Origin: Pseudomonadota bacterium
Lineage (GTDB): Bacteria > Pseudomonadota > Gammaproteobacteria > Steroidobacterales > Woeseiaceae
Assembly (NCBI GenBank): GCA_022563255.1
Contig: JADFNS010000012.1
Location: forward strand, 1-64,000
Length of the DNA: 64,000 nucleotides
Reading direction: 5' to 3'
Part shown: one piece after another, positions 47,079 through 55,921 of the stretch
Layout: each line of letters begins with the position of its first letter
Position numbering within the stretch: position 1 is the stretch's first letter
The notes under the pieces: model-generated
Databases searched by the model: none
Seen by the model: only the letters and a program-made list of their open reading frames with translations
Told to the model about the DNA's origin: nothing
Translations under genes and position numbers: made by a program

Positions 47079-48101
47079 ATGCCCGACCAAATTGATATCG
47101 CAGTCATCGGCGCGACCGGCGTCGTCGGCGAGGCGCTGCTGGACATACTGAGCAGCAGGAAGTTTCCCGTTGGCAAAGTTTATGCGCTGGCGAGCGAACG
47201 CTCGGCCGGCGAGAGCGTTGCTTTCGCCCATCGCAAGCTCACGGTTGAGAATCTCGCCACATTCGATTTTTCCAGAGTACAGATCGGCTTTTTTTCCGCC
47301 GGGGCGTCCGTGTCCGCGGAATACGTTCCGATCGCTGTCGCGGCCGGGTGCGTCGTTGTCGATAACACGTCTCATTTCCGCAAGGACGACGACGTTCCTC
47401 TCGTCGTGCCCGAGGTCAATCCGGAGGCCATTGCCGGCTACAAGGCGCGCGGCATTATCGCGAACCCAAACTGCTCGACGATTCAAATGGTGGTTGCGCT
47501 GAAGCCGATTTATGACGCAGTCGGAATCAAGCGCATCAACGTGTGCACGTATCAGGCGGTGTCGGGCGCGGGACGCGCTGCGGTAAAAGAACTCGTACAA
47601 CAGACGACCAGCATGCTCAGCGGGCAAGCGCTGGAGGTCGAAGGTGGGGCCAGGCAGATCGCGTTTAACGCGGTTCCGCACATAGATGAGTTCCAGGAAA
47701 ATCGCTATACGCGAGAAGAAATGAAAATGGTGTGGGAGACGCGGAAGATTCTGGGCGACGACGACCTGCTCATCAATCCCACTGCCGTGCGCATTCCGGT
47801 ATTTTTCGGCCATTGCGAAGCGATTAACATCGAAACCCGGGACAAGATTACCGCTGCGGCGACGAGCGAATTGCTGGCCAAATCACCCGGAATTCAGGTG
47901 CTCGATGGCGTCGGTCTGGGCCAATATCCCACACCGGTGACCGACAGCTCCGGTTCCGACCCGGTTTTCGTCGGCCGGATCCGCGAGGACATCTCTCACC
48001 CGAGGGGAATCAACCTGTGGGTGGTGGCTGACAATATACGTAAGGGCGCGGCTCTAAATAGTGTCCAAATTGCTGAAATCTTGGCAAAAAACTATCTTTG
48101 A
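47079..48101 (+). CDS. asd: Aspartate-semialdehyde dehydrogenase
   Basis: A 340-residue NADPH enzyme that makes aspartate semialdehyde for lysine, threonine and methionine. Motifs: IGATGVVGEALLDIL (Rossmann), NPNCSTIQMVVAL with the catalytic Cys, and SGAGRAAVKEL. It is the Usg/Asd2-type common before fimV. The fimV promoter lies within its last codons. Confidence 0.96.
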   Translation: MPDQIDIAVIGATGVVGEALLDILSSRKFPVGKVYALASERSAGESVAFAHRKLTVENLATFDFSRVQIGFFSAGASVSAEYVPIAVAAGCVVVDNTSHFRKDDDVPLVVPEVNPEAIAGYKARGIIANPNCSTIQMVVALKPIYDAVGIKRINVCTYQAVSGAGRAAVKELVQQTTSMLSGQALEVEGGARQIAFNAVPHIDEFQENRYTREEMKMVWETRKILGDDDLLINPTAVRIPVFFGHCEAINIETRDKITAAATSELLAKSPGIQVLDGVGLGQYPTPVTDSSGSDPVFVGRIREDISHPRGINLWVVADNIRKGAALNSVQIAEILAKNYL

Positions 48102-48109
48102 GCTATAGT
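48081..48109 (+). promoter_or_regulatory. Promoter of fimV
   Basis: TTGGCA (48081-48086), 17-base spacer, TATAGT (48104-48109): each box has five of six consensus bases. It overlaps the asd stop codon and gives a leader of about 60 bases before fimV. Confidence 0.75.
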
Positions 48110-48178
48110 TCGCAGGCTATGAACGGCCCCAGACTGGATGTCACGAACGGGGGTTTTTGGGGTTTGGAGAAATACATT

Positions 48179-51100
48179 ATGTCGCGACGTTTTACTCGTC
48201 TCTGTCTGCTGCTGATCCTCGCGCTGTCAAGCAAGGTTTGGGCGATCGGACTCGGCGACATTCACTTAAATTCCGCACTCAACCAGCCGCTACGAGCTGA
48301 AATTGTGTTGCTTTCCGCAACACCCGAAGAATTGACGGATTTGGTAGTCACTTTGGCCTCTGCCGAGACGTTTGCCCGGTACGGCCTCGACAGACCGTTT
48401 TATTTGCAGGATGTTGAATTCAAAGTTGTGCTCGGCGGCGTTGCCGGCAGCGTCGTACAAATACGATCGCGTTCGCCGATTACCGAACCGTTCCTGACGT
48501 TTCTGGTAGAGGCGTCCTGGCCGAGCGGCCGTTTGCTGCGTGAGTACACCGTCTTGCTGGATCCGCCAACCTACGCGCCGCCGACGGTTCGTCAGACTCC
48601 GGCGATTACGGCGCCGCGGCGCAGCACGCAGAGCGACAGTGGTCGCATCGAGCGCCAGCCGGCGCCGGTCGAGGTTGCACCGGCACCGCAAGCATCGCGT
48701 TCAGCGCCGCAGACGGTGCAGCCGGTACAGACGCCGGAGCCAGCGCCCGAAACCGTCGAGCTGGCACCTGAGCCGGAGTACGAGACGGAGTACGAGACGG
48801 AGTACGAGCCGGAGTACGAGCCGGAGTACGAACCTGAATACGAGGCCGAGTACGAGCCCGAGCTTGAGCCGGAAGCCGAACCGGTTGCCGCCGACGAGCC
48901 GTATGGCGCTGACAGCGGTGGTGATTATCTCGTCGTGCGACACGACACTTTGTGGGGTATCGCATCGCGACTTCGTCCGGACAGCCGCCTGACAATGAAC
49001 CAGACGATGCTGGCGATTTTTGAAGCGAATCCGGAGGCCTTTGGCGGCAACATCAATATTTTGCGGGCGGGGGCAACTCTGCGCATTCCAGGCGCTGACG
49101 ACGTCTTTCAGATCAGCCGCGGCGACGCGCTTGAAGAAGTGCAGCGCCAGCATGCCGCGTGGGGCGGCAGCGTTGCTTACACGGCGCCGGAAACGACAAC
49201 GCAACCGAGTCTGATGCTGGTGCCGCCGGATGAAGATCCGGTGGGCGGCGACTACGATTACGAGTCGACGTATGAGCCGTTGTCGGAAGAAGAACGGATC
49301 AGCAACCGCATCGACGAGCTGGTGACGGCCGACGTACCCGATCAGCAGTCGTTGATCCAGATTCGCGACAACGAGTTGGCCACATTGCGGCAGCAGCTGG
49401 CCGATATTCGCGGCGATATCTATGAGCCACCGGTGGAAGATCAGCTGGACGAGGTCGTCGATGACACGATCGCGGCTGAACCAGGTGTCGATGATGTCAT
49501 GGCAGACGATGTCGAGCAGGCGGTTGCAGCCGATGAAGAAATCGCTGTGATGGAGGAAGCGGCTGAAATAATAGACGTGCCGACCAACATCATCATTACA
49601 CCAGCGGCCGACGGCGACAGCATCGTCGACCAGATCATTGCATATGTGACCGGTTTCTGGGGCATGGTCATCGGCGCGCTAGTGCTGGTTGCGGGTGCTT
49701 TGCTCTGGTTTATGAAGCGTCGTGGCGATGACGACGATGACAGCCGTCCCTGGGAGGCGCTGGATTCCGACGCGGCCGAGTTCGACGCCTTGTCCGAGAC
49801 GAAATCGATGCAAGCGCCGATACACGACGATGCGATCATCGTTGTCGAGCAGGAATCGGGTGAGCACGCTGTTGTAGACGATACGGTGGAAGCGCCGGCC
49901 GAAGACTTCAGCACCGAGGTTCTGGATGCGCAGATCGAGGCGCCTGCTGCCGTGACGGTCGTTGAAGAAATCGGCGAAGCCCCAGCTGAGTCCATATCCC
50001 TGGAAGACACTTTCAGCAGTGAAACCGCCGTCAACCTGGATCAGTCCGATCCGATCGCAGAGGCCGATTTTCACATGGCCTATGGTCTGTACGATCAGGC
50101 CGCAGATCTGATCAACGGCGCGTTGGAAACGGATTCCACGGACAAGGCTTTGATGTCCAAGCTCTGCGAGGTTTATTTCGTCTGGGGCAATCGCGATGCG
50201 TTCGTCGATGCTGCGACGAAACTCCATACTGCGATTGGCGTAGACGGCAGCGCCGACTGGGACAAGATTGTGATCATGGGGCAGCAGATTGCGGCTGACG
50301 ATGGGCTGTTCGCCGGCGCCAACATAGCGGGAGCGACGAAAGAGGTCGATTTGTCCTTCGACGACAGCGCCGCGGAGCCTGGGGTGCTTGACATGGACTT
50401 CGGCGGCGATAGCGCCGAGGCTGAGATCCTTGACCTGAGCTTTGGCGAGACTGGCGAGAGCCCGACGCTGGATTCGCCGATGATCGAAAAGACGGCAGAG
50501 ATGCCCGCGCGCGCGACCCCGGACCCGTTTACGGAACTCGATGTTGCGACGTCCGAGCTGCCGTCGCTGGATTCGACGCTGGGTCAGGCCATTTCTGACA
50601 GCGGTAACGACGCCGACGCAACGGCCGAAATAAACGTCGACGAACTCGACCTCGGCGGCGACAGCACGGCGGAGACTGAGATCGCGTCCATCGACGACCT
50701 TGAGGCAACGGGCCAGAACGAGGCGCTCATCGACGAGACCGAGGCCACTGGCAAAAATCCTGAAATCGATCCCAATGCCACCGGCGTCAGGGAAGTGCTG
50801 AAGATCGACGAGACGAGCATCGGCGAAAGCCTTGATATCGAAGACCTGAGCGCGACGGGCATGCGGCTGGCGGCTGATGAGACTGGCCAGAATCCGATGT
50901 TCGATGCCGAGACGGAACAGGATGCGGCTGCCGCTGAAATCGACATGGATTTACTTGAAGCAACCGGACAAACGCAGGTTCTCAGCGAGGACATGGCTGT
51001 GGACACGTCTACGGGTATCCCGGACAGCGACGCGACGCTGCTCGCGCCGGCGGACGATGACAACGACGACGACGAATTCGACTTCGCCAAGACCGAAGCT

Positions 51101-51514
51101 TTGCCGGCGGATGTGTTCACCGACATCGCCGATCTGGACGAAACCGCGGAAACGCCTGCCATCGCGGGGACCGACGTCGATCTGGATCTCGACGATCTGA
51201 CGGCAGCCCTGAAGGTCAGCGAACTCGACGACACGGTGGAGCAGGTGCGCGACGATGCGACGGTCGAGCATCCGCGTCCTGCGATACCCGAGCCAGATGC
51301 GGCGACGATGTCGCTGGCGCCCGAGGAAATGAGCGACGATCTGCACGAGGCTCGTACGATGACCGAGGTTGGAACCAAGCTCGATCTGGCGCGCGCGTAC
51401 GTCGACATGGGTGATCCTGCGGGCGCACGCGGCATCCTCCAGGAAGTTCTCGACGAGGGCGACGAGGGGCAGAAGCAGCAGGCTCAGAAGTTGCTGGATT
51501 CCCTGCCAACCTAG
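48179..51514 (+). CDS. fimV: Pilus/polar organiser FimV
   Basis: A 1111-residue polar protein required in pseudomonads for type IV pilus assembly and c-di-GMP/cAMP signalling. Order: signal peptide (LCLLLILALSSKVWA), FimV N-domain (IGLGDIHLNSALNQPLRAEI), a Tyr-Glu-Pro repeat (about 198-235), a LysM domain (about 248-300, peptidoglycan binding), a coiled segment, one membrane helix (about 486-510), a very acidic cytoplasmic region with repeated ATG[QKM] motifs (Ala-Thr-Gly), and the conserved C-terminal TPR-like end (GTKLDLARAYVDMGDPAGAR). GGAG precedes the ATG at 48179; the frame is open to 48098. The stop TAG lies within a CTAG that borders a mobile element. Confidence 0.96.
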   Translation: MSRRFTRLCLLLILALSSKVWAIGLGDIHLNSALNQPLRAEIVLLSATPEELTDLVVTLASAETFARYGLDRPFYLQDVEFKVVLGGVAGSVVQIRSRSPITEPFLTFLVEASWPSGRLLREYTVLLDPPTYAPPTVRQTPAITAPRRSTQSDSGRIERQPAPVEVAPAPQASRSAPQTVQPVQTPEPAPETVELAPEPEYETEYETEYEPEYEPEYEPEYEAEYEPELEPEAEPVAADEPYGADSGGDYLVVRHDTLWGIASRLRPDSRLTMNQTMLAIFEANPEAFGGNINILRAGATLRIPGADDVFQISRGDALEEVQRQHAAWGGSVAYTAPETTTQPSLMLVPPDEDPVGGDYDYESTYEPLSEEERISNRIDELVTADVPDQQSLIQIRDNELATLRQQLADIRGDIYEPPVEDQLDEVVDDTIAAEPGVDDVMADDVEQAVAADEEIAVMEEAAEIIDVPTNIIITPAADGDSIVDQIIAYVTGFWGMVIGALVLVAGALLWFMKRRGDDDDDSRPWEALDSDAAEFDALSETKSMQAPIHDDAIIVVEQESGEHAVVDDTVEAPAEDFSTEVLDAQIEAPAAVTVVEEIGEAPAESISLEDTFSSETAVNLDQSDPIAEADFHMAYGLYDQAADLINGALETDSTDKALMSKLCEVYFVWGNRDAFVDAATKLHTAIGVDGSADWDKIVIMGQQIAADDGLFAGANIAGATKEVDLSFDDSAAEPGVLDMDFGGDSAEAEILDLSFGETGESPTLDSPMIEKTAEMPARATPDPFTELDVATSELPSLDSTLGQAISDSGNDADATAEINVDELDLGGDSTAETEIASIDDLEATGQNEALIDETEATGKNPEIDPNATGVREVLKIDETSIGESLDIEDLSATGMRLAADETGQNPMFDAETEQDAAAAEIDMDLLEATGQTQVLSEDMAVDTSTGIPDSDATLLAPADDDNDDDEFDFAKTEALPADVFTDIADLDETAETPAIAGTDVDLDLDDLTAALKVSELDDTVEQVRDDATVEHPRPAIPEPDAATMSLAPEEMSDDLHEARTMTEVGTKLDLARAYVDMGDPAGARGILQEVLDEGDEGQKQQAQKLLDSLPT
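48770..48882. repeat. 12-bp tandem coding repeat in fimV
   Basis: About eight to nine copies of GAGTACGAGCCG-like units encode (E-Y-E-[PTA])n between the FimV N-domain and the LysM domain. Units differ by single bases (CCG, ACG, GCC). The tract is likely a stiff acidic spacer and a slippage-prone site. Confidence 0.9.
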
Positions 51515-51779
51515 TACTCCGACAAGTTAGTATTGATGGGTTCAGCGAGTTGGGAAGTGGTTGGGCGCAAGGCACGTCTCGCCGGCAATGGCTGGTCCTT
51601 GCCCAGAGGCGTAACAACGCGAACGACCGCTTCCTGGCTCGCCCGAAGGGAGCTACCCAGATGACCCAATACGGCGTTACAGCCCTTGAAAAGGACATGC
51701 CATTTCCTGCGGACCGCGTCTTGTATTGGGTCATCTGGGTAGCTCTGAACCCATCAATACTAACTTGTCGGAGTACTAG
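51511..51779. mobile_element. Palindromic MITE-like element between fimV and truA
   Basis: Perfect 35-bp terminal inverted repeats: 51511-51545 (CTAGTACTCCGACAAG...) and 51745-51779. A second perfect 22-bp pair lies inside: 51651-51672 and 51723-51744, directly adjoining the right end but separated from the left one by 105 bases (51546-51650). The outer CTAG on each side can be a 4-bp target duplication of the YTAR type made by IS5-group transposases. No transposase is encoded, so it would be moved in trans. It divides the otherwise tight fimV-truA junction; without it 16 bases would separate the fimV stop from the truA start. Confidence 0.85.
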
Positions 51780-51795
51780 AGTGGATTAGTAGCCC

Positions 51796-52560
51796 ATTCG
51801 CATCGCACTCGGCATTGAGTACGACGGGACCGCGTACAACGGCTGGCAACGTCAAAAGATCGGTCTCGGCGTGCAACAGCGCCTCGAAGAGGCGCTCGCA
51901 AAAGTCGCCAGCGAAACAGTCGACGTCATCTGCGCAGGTCGCACCGATACGGGCGTGCATGCCAGCGGCCAGGTCGTGCATTTCGACACTGATAGCGTGC
52001 GCGACGAACGTGGCTGGCAGCTTGGCGCGAACAGCAATCTTCCCGACGACATCAGCGTCGCATGGGCCCAGCATGTCAGCGACGATTTTCACGCGCGTTT
52101 TTCAGCAACGGGCCGCAGCTACCGTTATCGAATTCTGAATCGTCCGCAACGGTCGGCATTGCACCGCCATCGCGCCTGGTGGGTGCACCAGCCTTTGGAC
52201 GCGACGCTGATGCACGCAGCCGCACTGCTGTTGGCCGGGGAGCACGATTTTTCAGCGTTTCGAGCGGCGGGCTGCGGCGCCAACACGCCCAGGCGGATGA
52301 TCACGAGCATTGGCGTCATTCGCGATGGCGACTGGGTGACGCTCGAAGTATCGGCGAACGCGTTCCTGCAGCACATGGTTCGCAACATCGTGGGCACGTT
52401 GTGCCGCGTTGGCGCGGGCGAGGAGACGCTCGAATGGGTTGCCGCGGTCCTCGACAGCCGGGATCGCAAGCGAGGCGGAATAGCGGCGCCGCCACACGGG
52501 CTAACGCTGCTTGGCGTTGACTACCCGCAGGCATGCGGAATTCCGGCTGGCTGTAGATAA
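51796..52560 (+). CDS. truA: tRNA pseudouridine synthase A, apparent AUU start
   Basis: A pseudouridine synthase for tRNA positions 38-40. The catalytic Asp is in [15 protein letters not shown] (Asp51), followed by [17 protein letters not shown] and [18 protein letters not shown]. Family sequence begins [19 protein letters not shown] at 51799, but between two stop codons at 51787-51792 and a GTG at 51871 there is no ATG, GTG, TTG or CTG. The codon where other TruA proteins have Met is ATT (51796), the rare start also used by infC. Starting at GTG 51871 would remove 25 residues including the conserved YDGT strand. A weak GAGTGG lies before it. A point mutation or a base error ATG to ATT is the alternative. 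Confidence 0.85.
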   Translation: MRIALGIEYDGTAYNGWQRQKIGLGVQQRLEEALAKVASETVDVICAGRTDTGVHASGQVVHFDTDSVRDERGWQLGANSNLPDDISVAWAQHVSDDFHARFSATGRSYRYRILNRPQRSALHRHRAWWVHQPLDATLMHAAALLLAGEHDFSAFRAAGCGANTPRRMITSIGVIRDGDWVTLEVSANAFLQHMVRNIVGTLCRVGAGEETLEWVAAVLDSRDRKRGGIAAPPHGLTLLGVDYPQACGIPAGCR

Positions 52561-52582
52561 ACTATACGGATATCATGTCGCC

Positions 52583-53452
52583 ATGACCTGGTTCGAAAAA
52601 TTGATGCCCTCGCGCATCAGCACCGAAAAACGGACCAAGTCCGTGCCCGAAGGCGTCTGGATTAAATGTACCCGTTGCGACGCACAGCTGTACCGCAATG
52701 AGCTGGAGCGCAATCTTCAGGTGTGCCCGAAGTGCGACTATCACATGCGGATTAGCGCACGCAAGCGGCTGGACTACTTTCTGGACCCGGAATCGCAATC
52801 CGAATTCGCTGGAAACCTCGAGCCCAAGGATCCGCTCAAATTCAAGGACACCATACGTTATCGCGATCGACTGATTGCGGCGCAAAAAAAGACCGGCGAG
52901 AGAGACGCCATGGTCAGTGTGACCGGCACACTGACGGGCCGACCGGTTGTCGTGTGCGCTTTCGATTTTTCGTTCATGGGCGGCTCGATGGGTTCAGTCG
53001 TGGGTGAGCGCTTCGCGCGTGCGGCGCGCCATGCCGCCGGGAACGACATACCGTTGATTTCGTTTTCGGCCAGTGGCGGCGCGCGCATGCAGGAGGCGCT
53101 GTTCTCCTTGCTGCAAATGGCCAAAACGTCCGCGGCGCTTGCCAGTCTTGGCGCGAAAAGCATTCCTTTTATTTCCGTGCTGACCGATCCGACGATGGGC
53201 GGCGTGTCGGCGAGCCTCGCGATGCTCGGTGACGTGAATATCGCGGAACCGGGCGCGCTGATTGGCTTTGCGGGCCCACGCGTCATCGAACAAACCGTTG
53301 CCGTACGTCTGCCCGAGGGCTTTCAGCGCAGCGAATTTCTGCTCGACCACGGCGCGATCGACATGATCGTTGACCGCCGCAAACTGCGCGACGAAATCGC
53401 CGCTCTGCTGGCCAAGTTGGAAGGCAGACCCAGCCGCGCAGCCACGTCGTAA
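52583..53452 (+). CDS. accD: Acetyl-CoA carboxylase carboxyltransferase beta subunit
   Basis: A 289-residue subunit that, with AccA, transfers carboxyl from biotin to acetyl-CoA to start fatty acid synthesis. The N-terminal zinc ribbon is complete ([10 protein letters not shown] and [11 protein letters not shown]), and the crotonase-like core has [12 protein letters not shown] and [18 protein letters not shown]. Start MTWFEKLMP at 52583 is the usual one. trpF, often found between truA and accD in pseudomonads, is absent. Confidence 0.97.
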   Translation: MTWFEKLMPSRISTEKRTKSVPEGVWIKCTRCDAQLYRNELERNLQVCPKCDYHMRISARKRLDYFLDPESQSEFAGNLEPKDPLKFKDTIRYRDRLIAAQKKTGERDAMVSVTGTLTGRPVVVCAFDFSFMGGSMGSVVGERFARAARHAAGNDIPLISFSASGGARMQEALFSLLQMAKTSAALASLGAKSIPFISVLTDPTMGGVSASLAMLGDVNIAEPGALIGFAGPRVIEQTVAVRLPEGFQRSEFLLDHGAIDMIVDRRKLRDEIAALLAKLEGRPSRAATS

Positions 53453-53460
53453 GACCGCCA

Positions 53461-54750
53461 GTGCTGTCCTCCGGCGCGCCACTGTCCGACTGGCTGACAT
53501 GGCTTGAGACCTTGTCGCCGAAGGAAATCGATCTCGGACTCGAGCGCGTGCAGGTGCTTCTTGAGCGCCTGGGCTTGCAGTCGCCACAGCATCTCTTGCT
53601 GGTCGCCGGTACCAATGGCAAGGGCTCCAGCGTTGCAATGGCCGACGCCCTCTTGCGGGCTCTCGGCAAGCGCGTCGGGGCTTATACGTCTCCGCATATT
53701 CACCGCTACAACGAGCGCATCGTCGTGCACGGCGAAGTCGCCAGCGATGCGCAGATCATCGCGGCGTTCGAGCAGGTCGAGGCCGTGCGTGGCGACGTTG
53801 CGTTGACGTATTTTGAGTACGGCACGCTGGCGGCCGCAGTGATCTTTGCGCAAGCGGAACTCGATGTGTGGATACTCGAAGTCGGTCTCGGCGGTCGCCT
53901 CGATGCGTCGAATGCGTTCATGCCGACGGCGTCGCTGATCACCAACGTCTCTCTGGACCATTGTGACTGGCTCGGCAACGACGTCGAGACAATCGCCGCG
54001 GAGAAAGCCGGAGTGATGCGCGCTGACCTGCCAACCGTGTTCGGCGACGACCCGGCGCCAAAGTCCGTTTGCCAGCATGCCGACGCCGTGAACGCGAGAT
54101 TGCTGCTGGCCGGCCGGGAATTCGACGTCGCTTTCCGTGCGGACGGTAGTTGGGACTGGCGCGGCCCGTCGGCGACGCTCAAAGCATTGCGGGTCCCGGG
54201 TCTGGTCGGCGAGTTCCAGGTTCGCAATGCGGCTGCGGTGCTGGCGCTGCTGGATGCGGCGGGTCTGGCAGACAATATGGATGCACAACTCGTCAACGCC
54301 GTGCTGCCGAGTCTCAGGCTGACCGGTCGCCTGCAACGACGGCGGGTCGATGGCGTCGAATGGATATTCGACGTCGCGCACAATCCCGCCGCTGCACAGG
54401 CGTTCGCGGCATCGCTTGCATTGCTAGAGCCGGCAGGCGAGACGATCGCGATCATCGGGCTGCTCGCGGACAAGGATGTGCGTGGCATGATCAGCCCGCT
54501 GCTCGACGCGGTAGATCGCTGGATCGCGGTCACGGCCGGTAACGACCGCGCCGTTGCCGCGAATGAGTTGGCGCGGCAAATCGCGAGCCTGAGTGGCAAG
54601 CCGTGCCTGGTCGCGGAGACGTTCGCGGATGCCGTGGAAAATGCGCGGCGCAGCGCGTCAGAAAATGACAGAATACTCGTTACGGGATCGTTCTATACGG
54701 TTGGCCCCGTACTCGATGAACCAGGAACAGATCCGCTACCCGAAATATGA
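53461..54750 (+). CDS. folC: Folylpolyglutamate/dihydrofolate synthase
   Basis: A 429-residue Mur-ligase-like enzyme that adds glutamate to dihydropteroate and folates. It has the P-loop VAGTNGKGSSVAMADALL, YTSPHIHRYNERI, EVGLGGRLDASNAF and the C-domain DVAHNPAA. The GTG at 53461, eight bases after accD, gives the family length. Its end overlaps the SPOR gene (ATGA). Confidence 0.95.
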   Translation: MLSSGAPLSDWLTWLETLSPKEIDLGLERVQVLLERLGLQSPQHLLLVAGTNGKGSSVAMADALLRALGKRVGAYTSPHIHRYNERIVVHGEVASDAQIIAAFEQVEAVRGDVALTYFEYGTLAAAVIFAQAELDVWILEVGLGGRLDASNAFMPTASLITNVSLDHCDWLGNDVETIAAEKAGVMRADLPTVFGDDPAPKSVCQHADAVNARLLLAGREFDVAFRADGSWDWRGPSATLKALRVPGLVGEFQVRNAAAVLALLDAAGLADNMDAQLVNAVLPSLRLTGRLQRRRVDGVEWIFDVAHNPAAAQAFAASLALLEPAGETIAIIGLLADKDVRGMISPLLDAVDRWIAVTAGNDRAVAANELARQIASLSGKPCLVAETFADAVENARRSASENDRILVTGSFYTVGPVLDEPGTDPLPEI

Positions 54751-55322
54751 TGGAACGAGCTTTGAAAGAACGCATTATCGGCGCAACCGTATTGGTCGTT
54801 TTTGTAGTACTCGTCGTACCCGTGTTCCTCGACGGACCGCCGGAAGACGGCGAGACCGTGTCGGTGCGCGTGTTGCTGCCCGGGCAGGAAGAGCAGAACA
54901 TAAAGACCGTGGTGCTCGAAAGAGGACGGTCCGAGCCCATGCCCGCAGTCACCAGTGCGCAGCCTGAGGCAAAGAGGCCCGTTCCGCAGCCGCTGGTGCA
55001 ACGAACGCCGACGCGCACTGAGGTGCCGCCCGAGTCATCGCCAGCGCCTGAGGCGTTAAGCAAACCACCGCAACAGGTCGCGTCATCGACTGGCATGTGG
55101 GCCGTGCAGCTGGGCAGTTTCAAGAACAAAGAGAATGCGGAAAAGCTCGCAGCGGATCTTAGAAAGCAAGGTTACGCCGCTTTTCTGAGCCAGCTGCTGA
55201 CGAACTCAGGAAAGCTGCATCGCGTTCGTGTCGGACCGCAGAAAGACCGGGCGAGCGCCGAGGCGATGGCGGCCAGATTATTGCAGGCCGGTCACCAGGG
55301 ACAAGTGCTACCGCACCCCTGA
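54747..55322 (+). CDS. dedD: DedD-like SPOR-domain protein
   Basis: A 191-residue bitopic membrane protein: a short cytoplasmic start, one helix (about 10-28, IIGATVLVVFVVLVVPVFL), a Pro-rich periplasmic linker and a C-terminal SPOR domain (about 116-190, MWAVQLGSFKNKENAEKLAA, LHRVRVGPQKDRASAEAM) that binds denuded septal peptidoglycan. DedD supports cell constriction. Position between folC and cvpA matches E. coli and Pseudomonas. Confidence 0.9.
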   Translation: MMERALKERIIGATVLVVFVVLVVPVFLDGPPEDGETVSVRVLLPGQEEQNIKTVVLERGRSEPMPAVTSAQPEAKRPVPQPLVQRTPTRTEVPPESSPAPEALSKPPQQVASSTGMWAVQLGSFKNKENAEKLAADLRKQGYAAFLSQLLTNSGKLHRVRVGPQKDRASAEAMAARLLQAGHQGQVLPHP

Positions 55323-55380
55323 TGATCTGCTAGAATCCGTTGCCATTCTCACCCCATGCCGAACCGAGACGACATCTTCG

Positions 55381-55911
55381 ATGCCGATCATCGACATCAT
55401 TATTGCCATTGCTCTGGCCGTGTCCATCATCATTGGATTCGTGCGCGGTTTCGTCAAGGAAGCTATTTCGATCGCCGCGCTGCTTCTCGCGATCTGGGCA
55501 GCACTGTATTTCGGCCCGGTCGTCGGCGATATTTCTCAAAGCTGGCTGACCTCGGAAGAGGCCCGGGTCTGGTTCGGTCGCATTCTCGTGTTCGCGATCA
55601 TCCTGTCCGTCGGCGGTCTGCTGGGCTGGGGAATCTCGAAGCTGATCCGCATGTCCGTGTTGAGCGGCGCCGACCGGATGCTGGGTTCCGTGTTTGGTGC
55701 GGTGCGCGGTGTCGTGCTGGTCGCGCTGTTGGTGATAGCGGGACAGTACTCCGGGTTCGCCAATGACGACTGGTGGCAGAAATCCCGCTGGTTGCCGTAT
55801 TTTGAGGTCGTCGCCGACTGGATCAAGGTCATGGCTCCCGTGGGCTATGATCTGATCATACCGGACGCTGTGGCGAGCCAGTTGCCCGTCAGTTTACCAG
55901 TGGATTTGTAG
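55381..55911 (+). CDS. cvpA: CvpA family membrane protein
   Basis: A 176-residue inner-membrane protein with four helices, beginning [20 protein letters not shown] and carrying [12 protein letters not shown] and [12 protein letters not shown], the family's Gly/Arg motifs. CvpA is linked to colicin V export and envelope stress but its job is not settled. The ATG at 55381 is the family start; upstream in-frame codons overlap dedD. purF follows after 10 bases. Confidence 0.93.
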   Translation: MPIIDIIIAIALAVSIIIGFVRGFVKEAISIAALLLAIWAALYFGPVVGDISQSWLTSEEARVWFGRILVFAIILSVGGLLGWGISKLIRMSVLSGADRMLGSVFGAVRGVVLVALLVIAGQYSGFANDDWWQKSRWLPYFEVVADWIKVMAPVGYDLIIPDAVASQLPVSLPVDL

Positions 55912-55921
55912 GGACAAGCTT

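Noticed and set aside
48770-48882. Possible CRISPR-like array
   Set aside because: The 12-bp units are contiguous coding repeats without spacers and lie inside fimV.
51550-51789. 79-codon frame and antisense 172-codon frame in the palindromic element
   Set aside because: They arise from the inverted repeats and have no transposase similarity.
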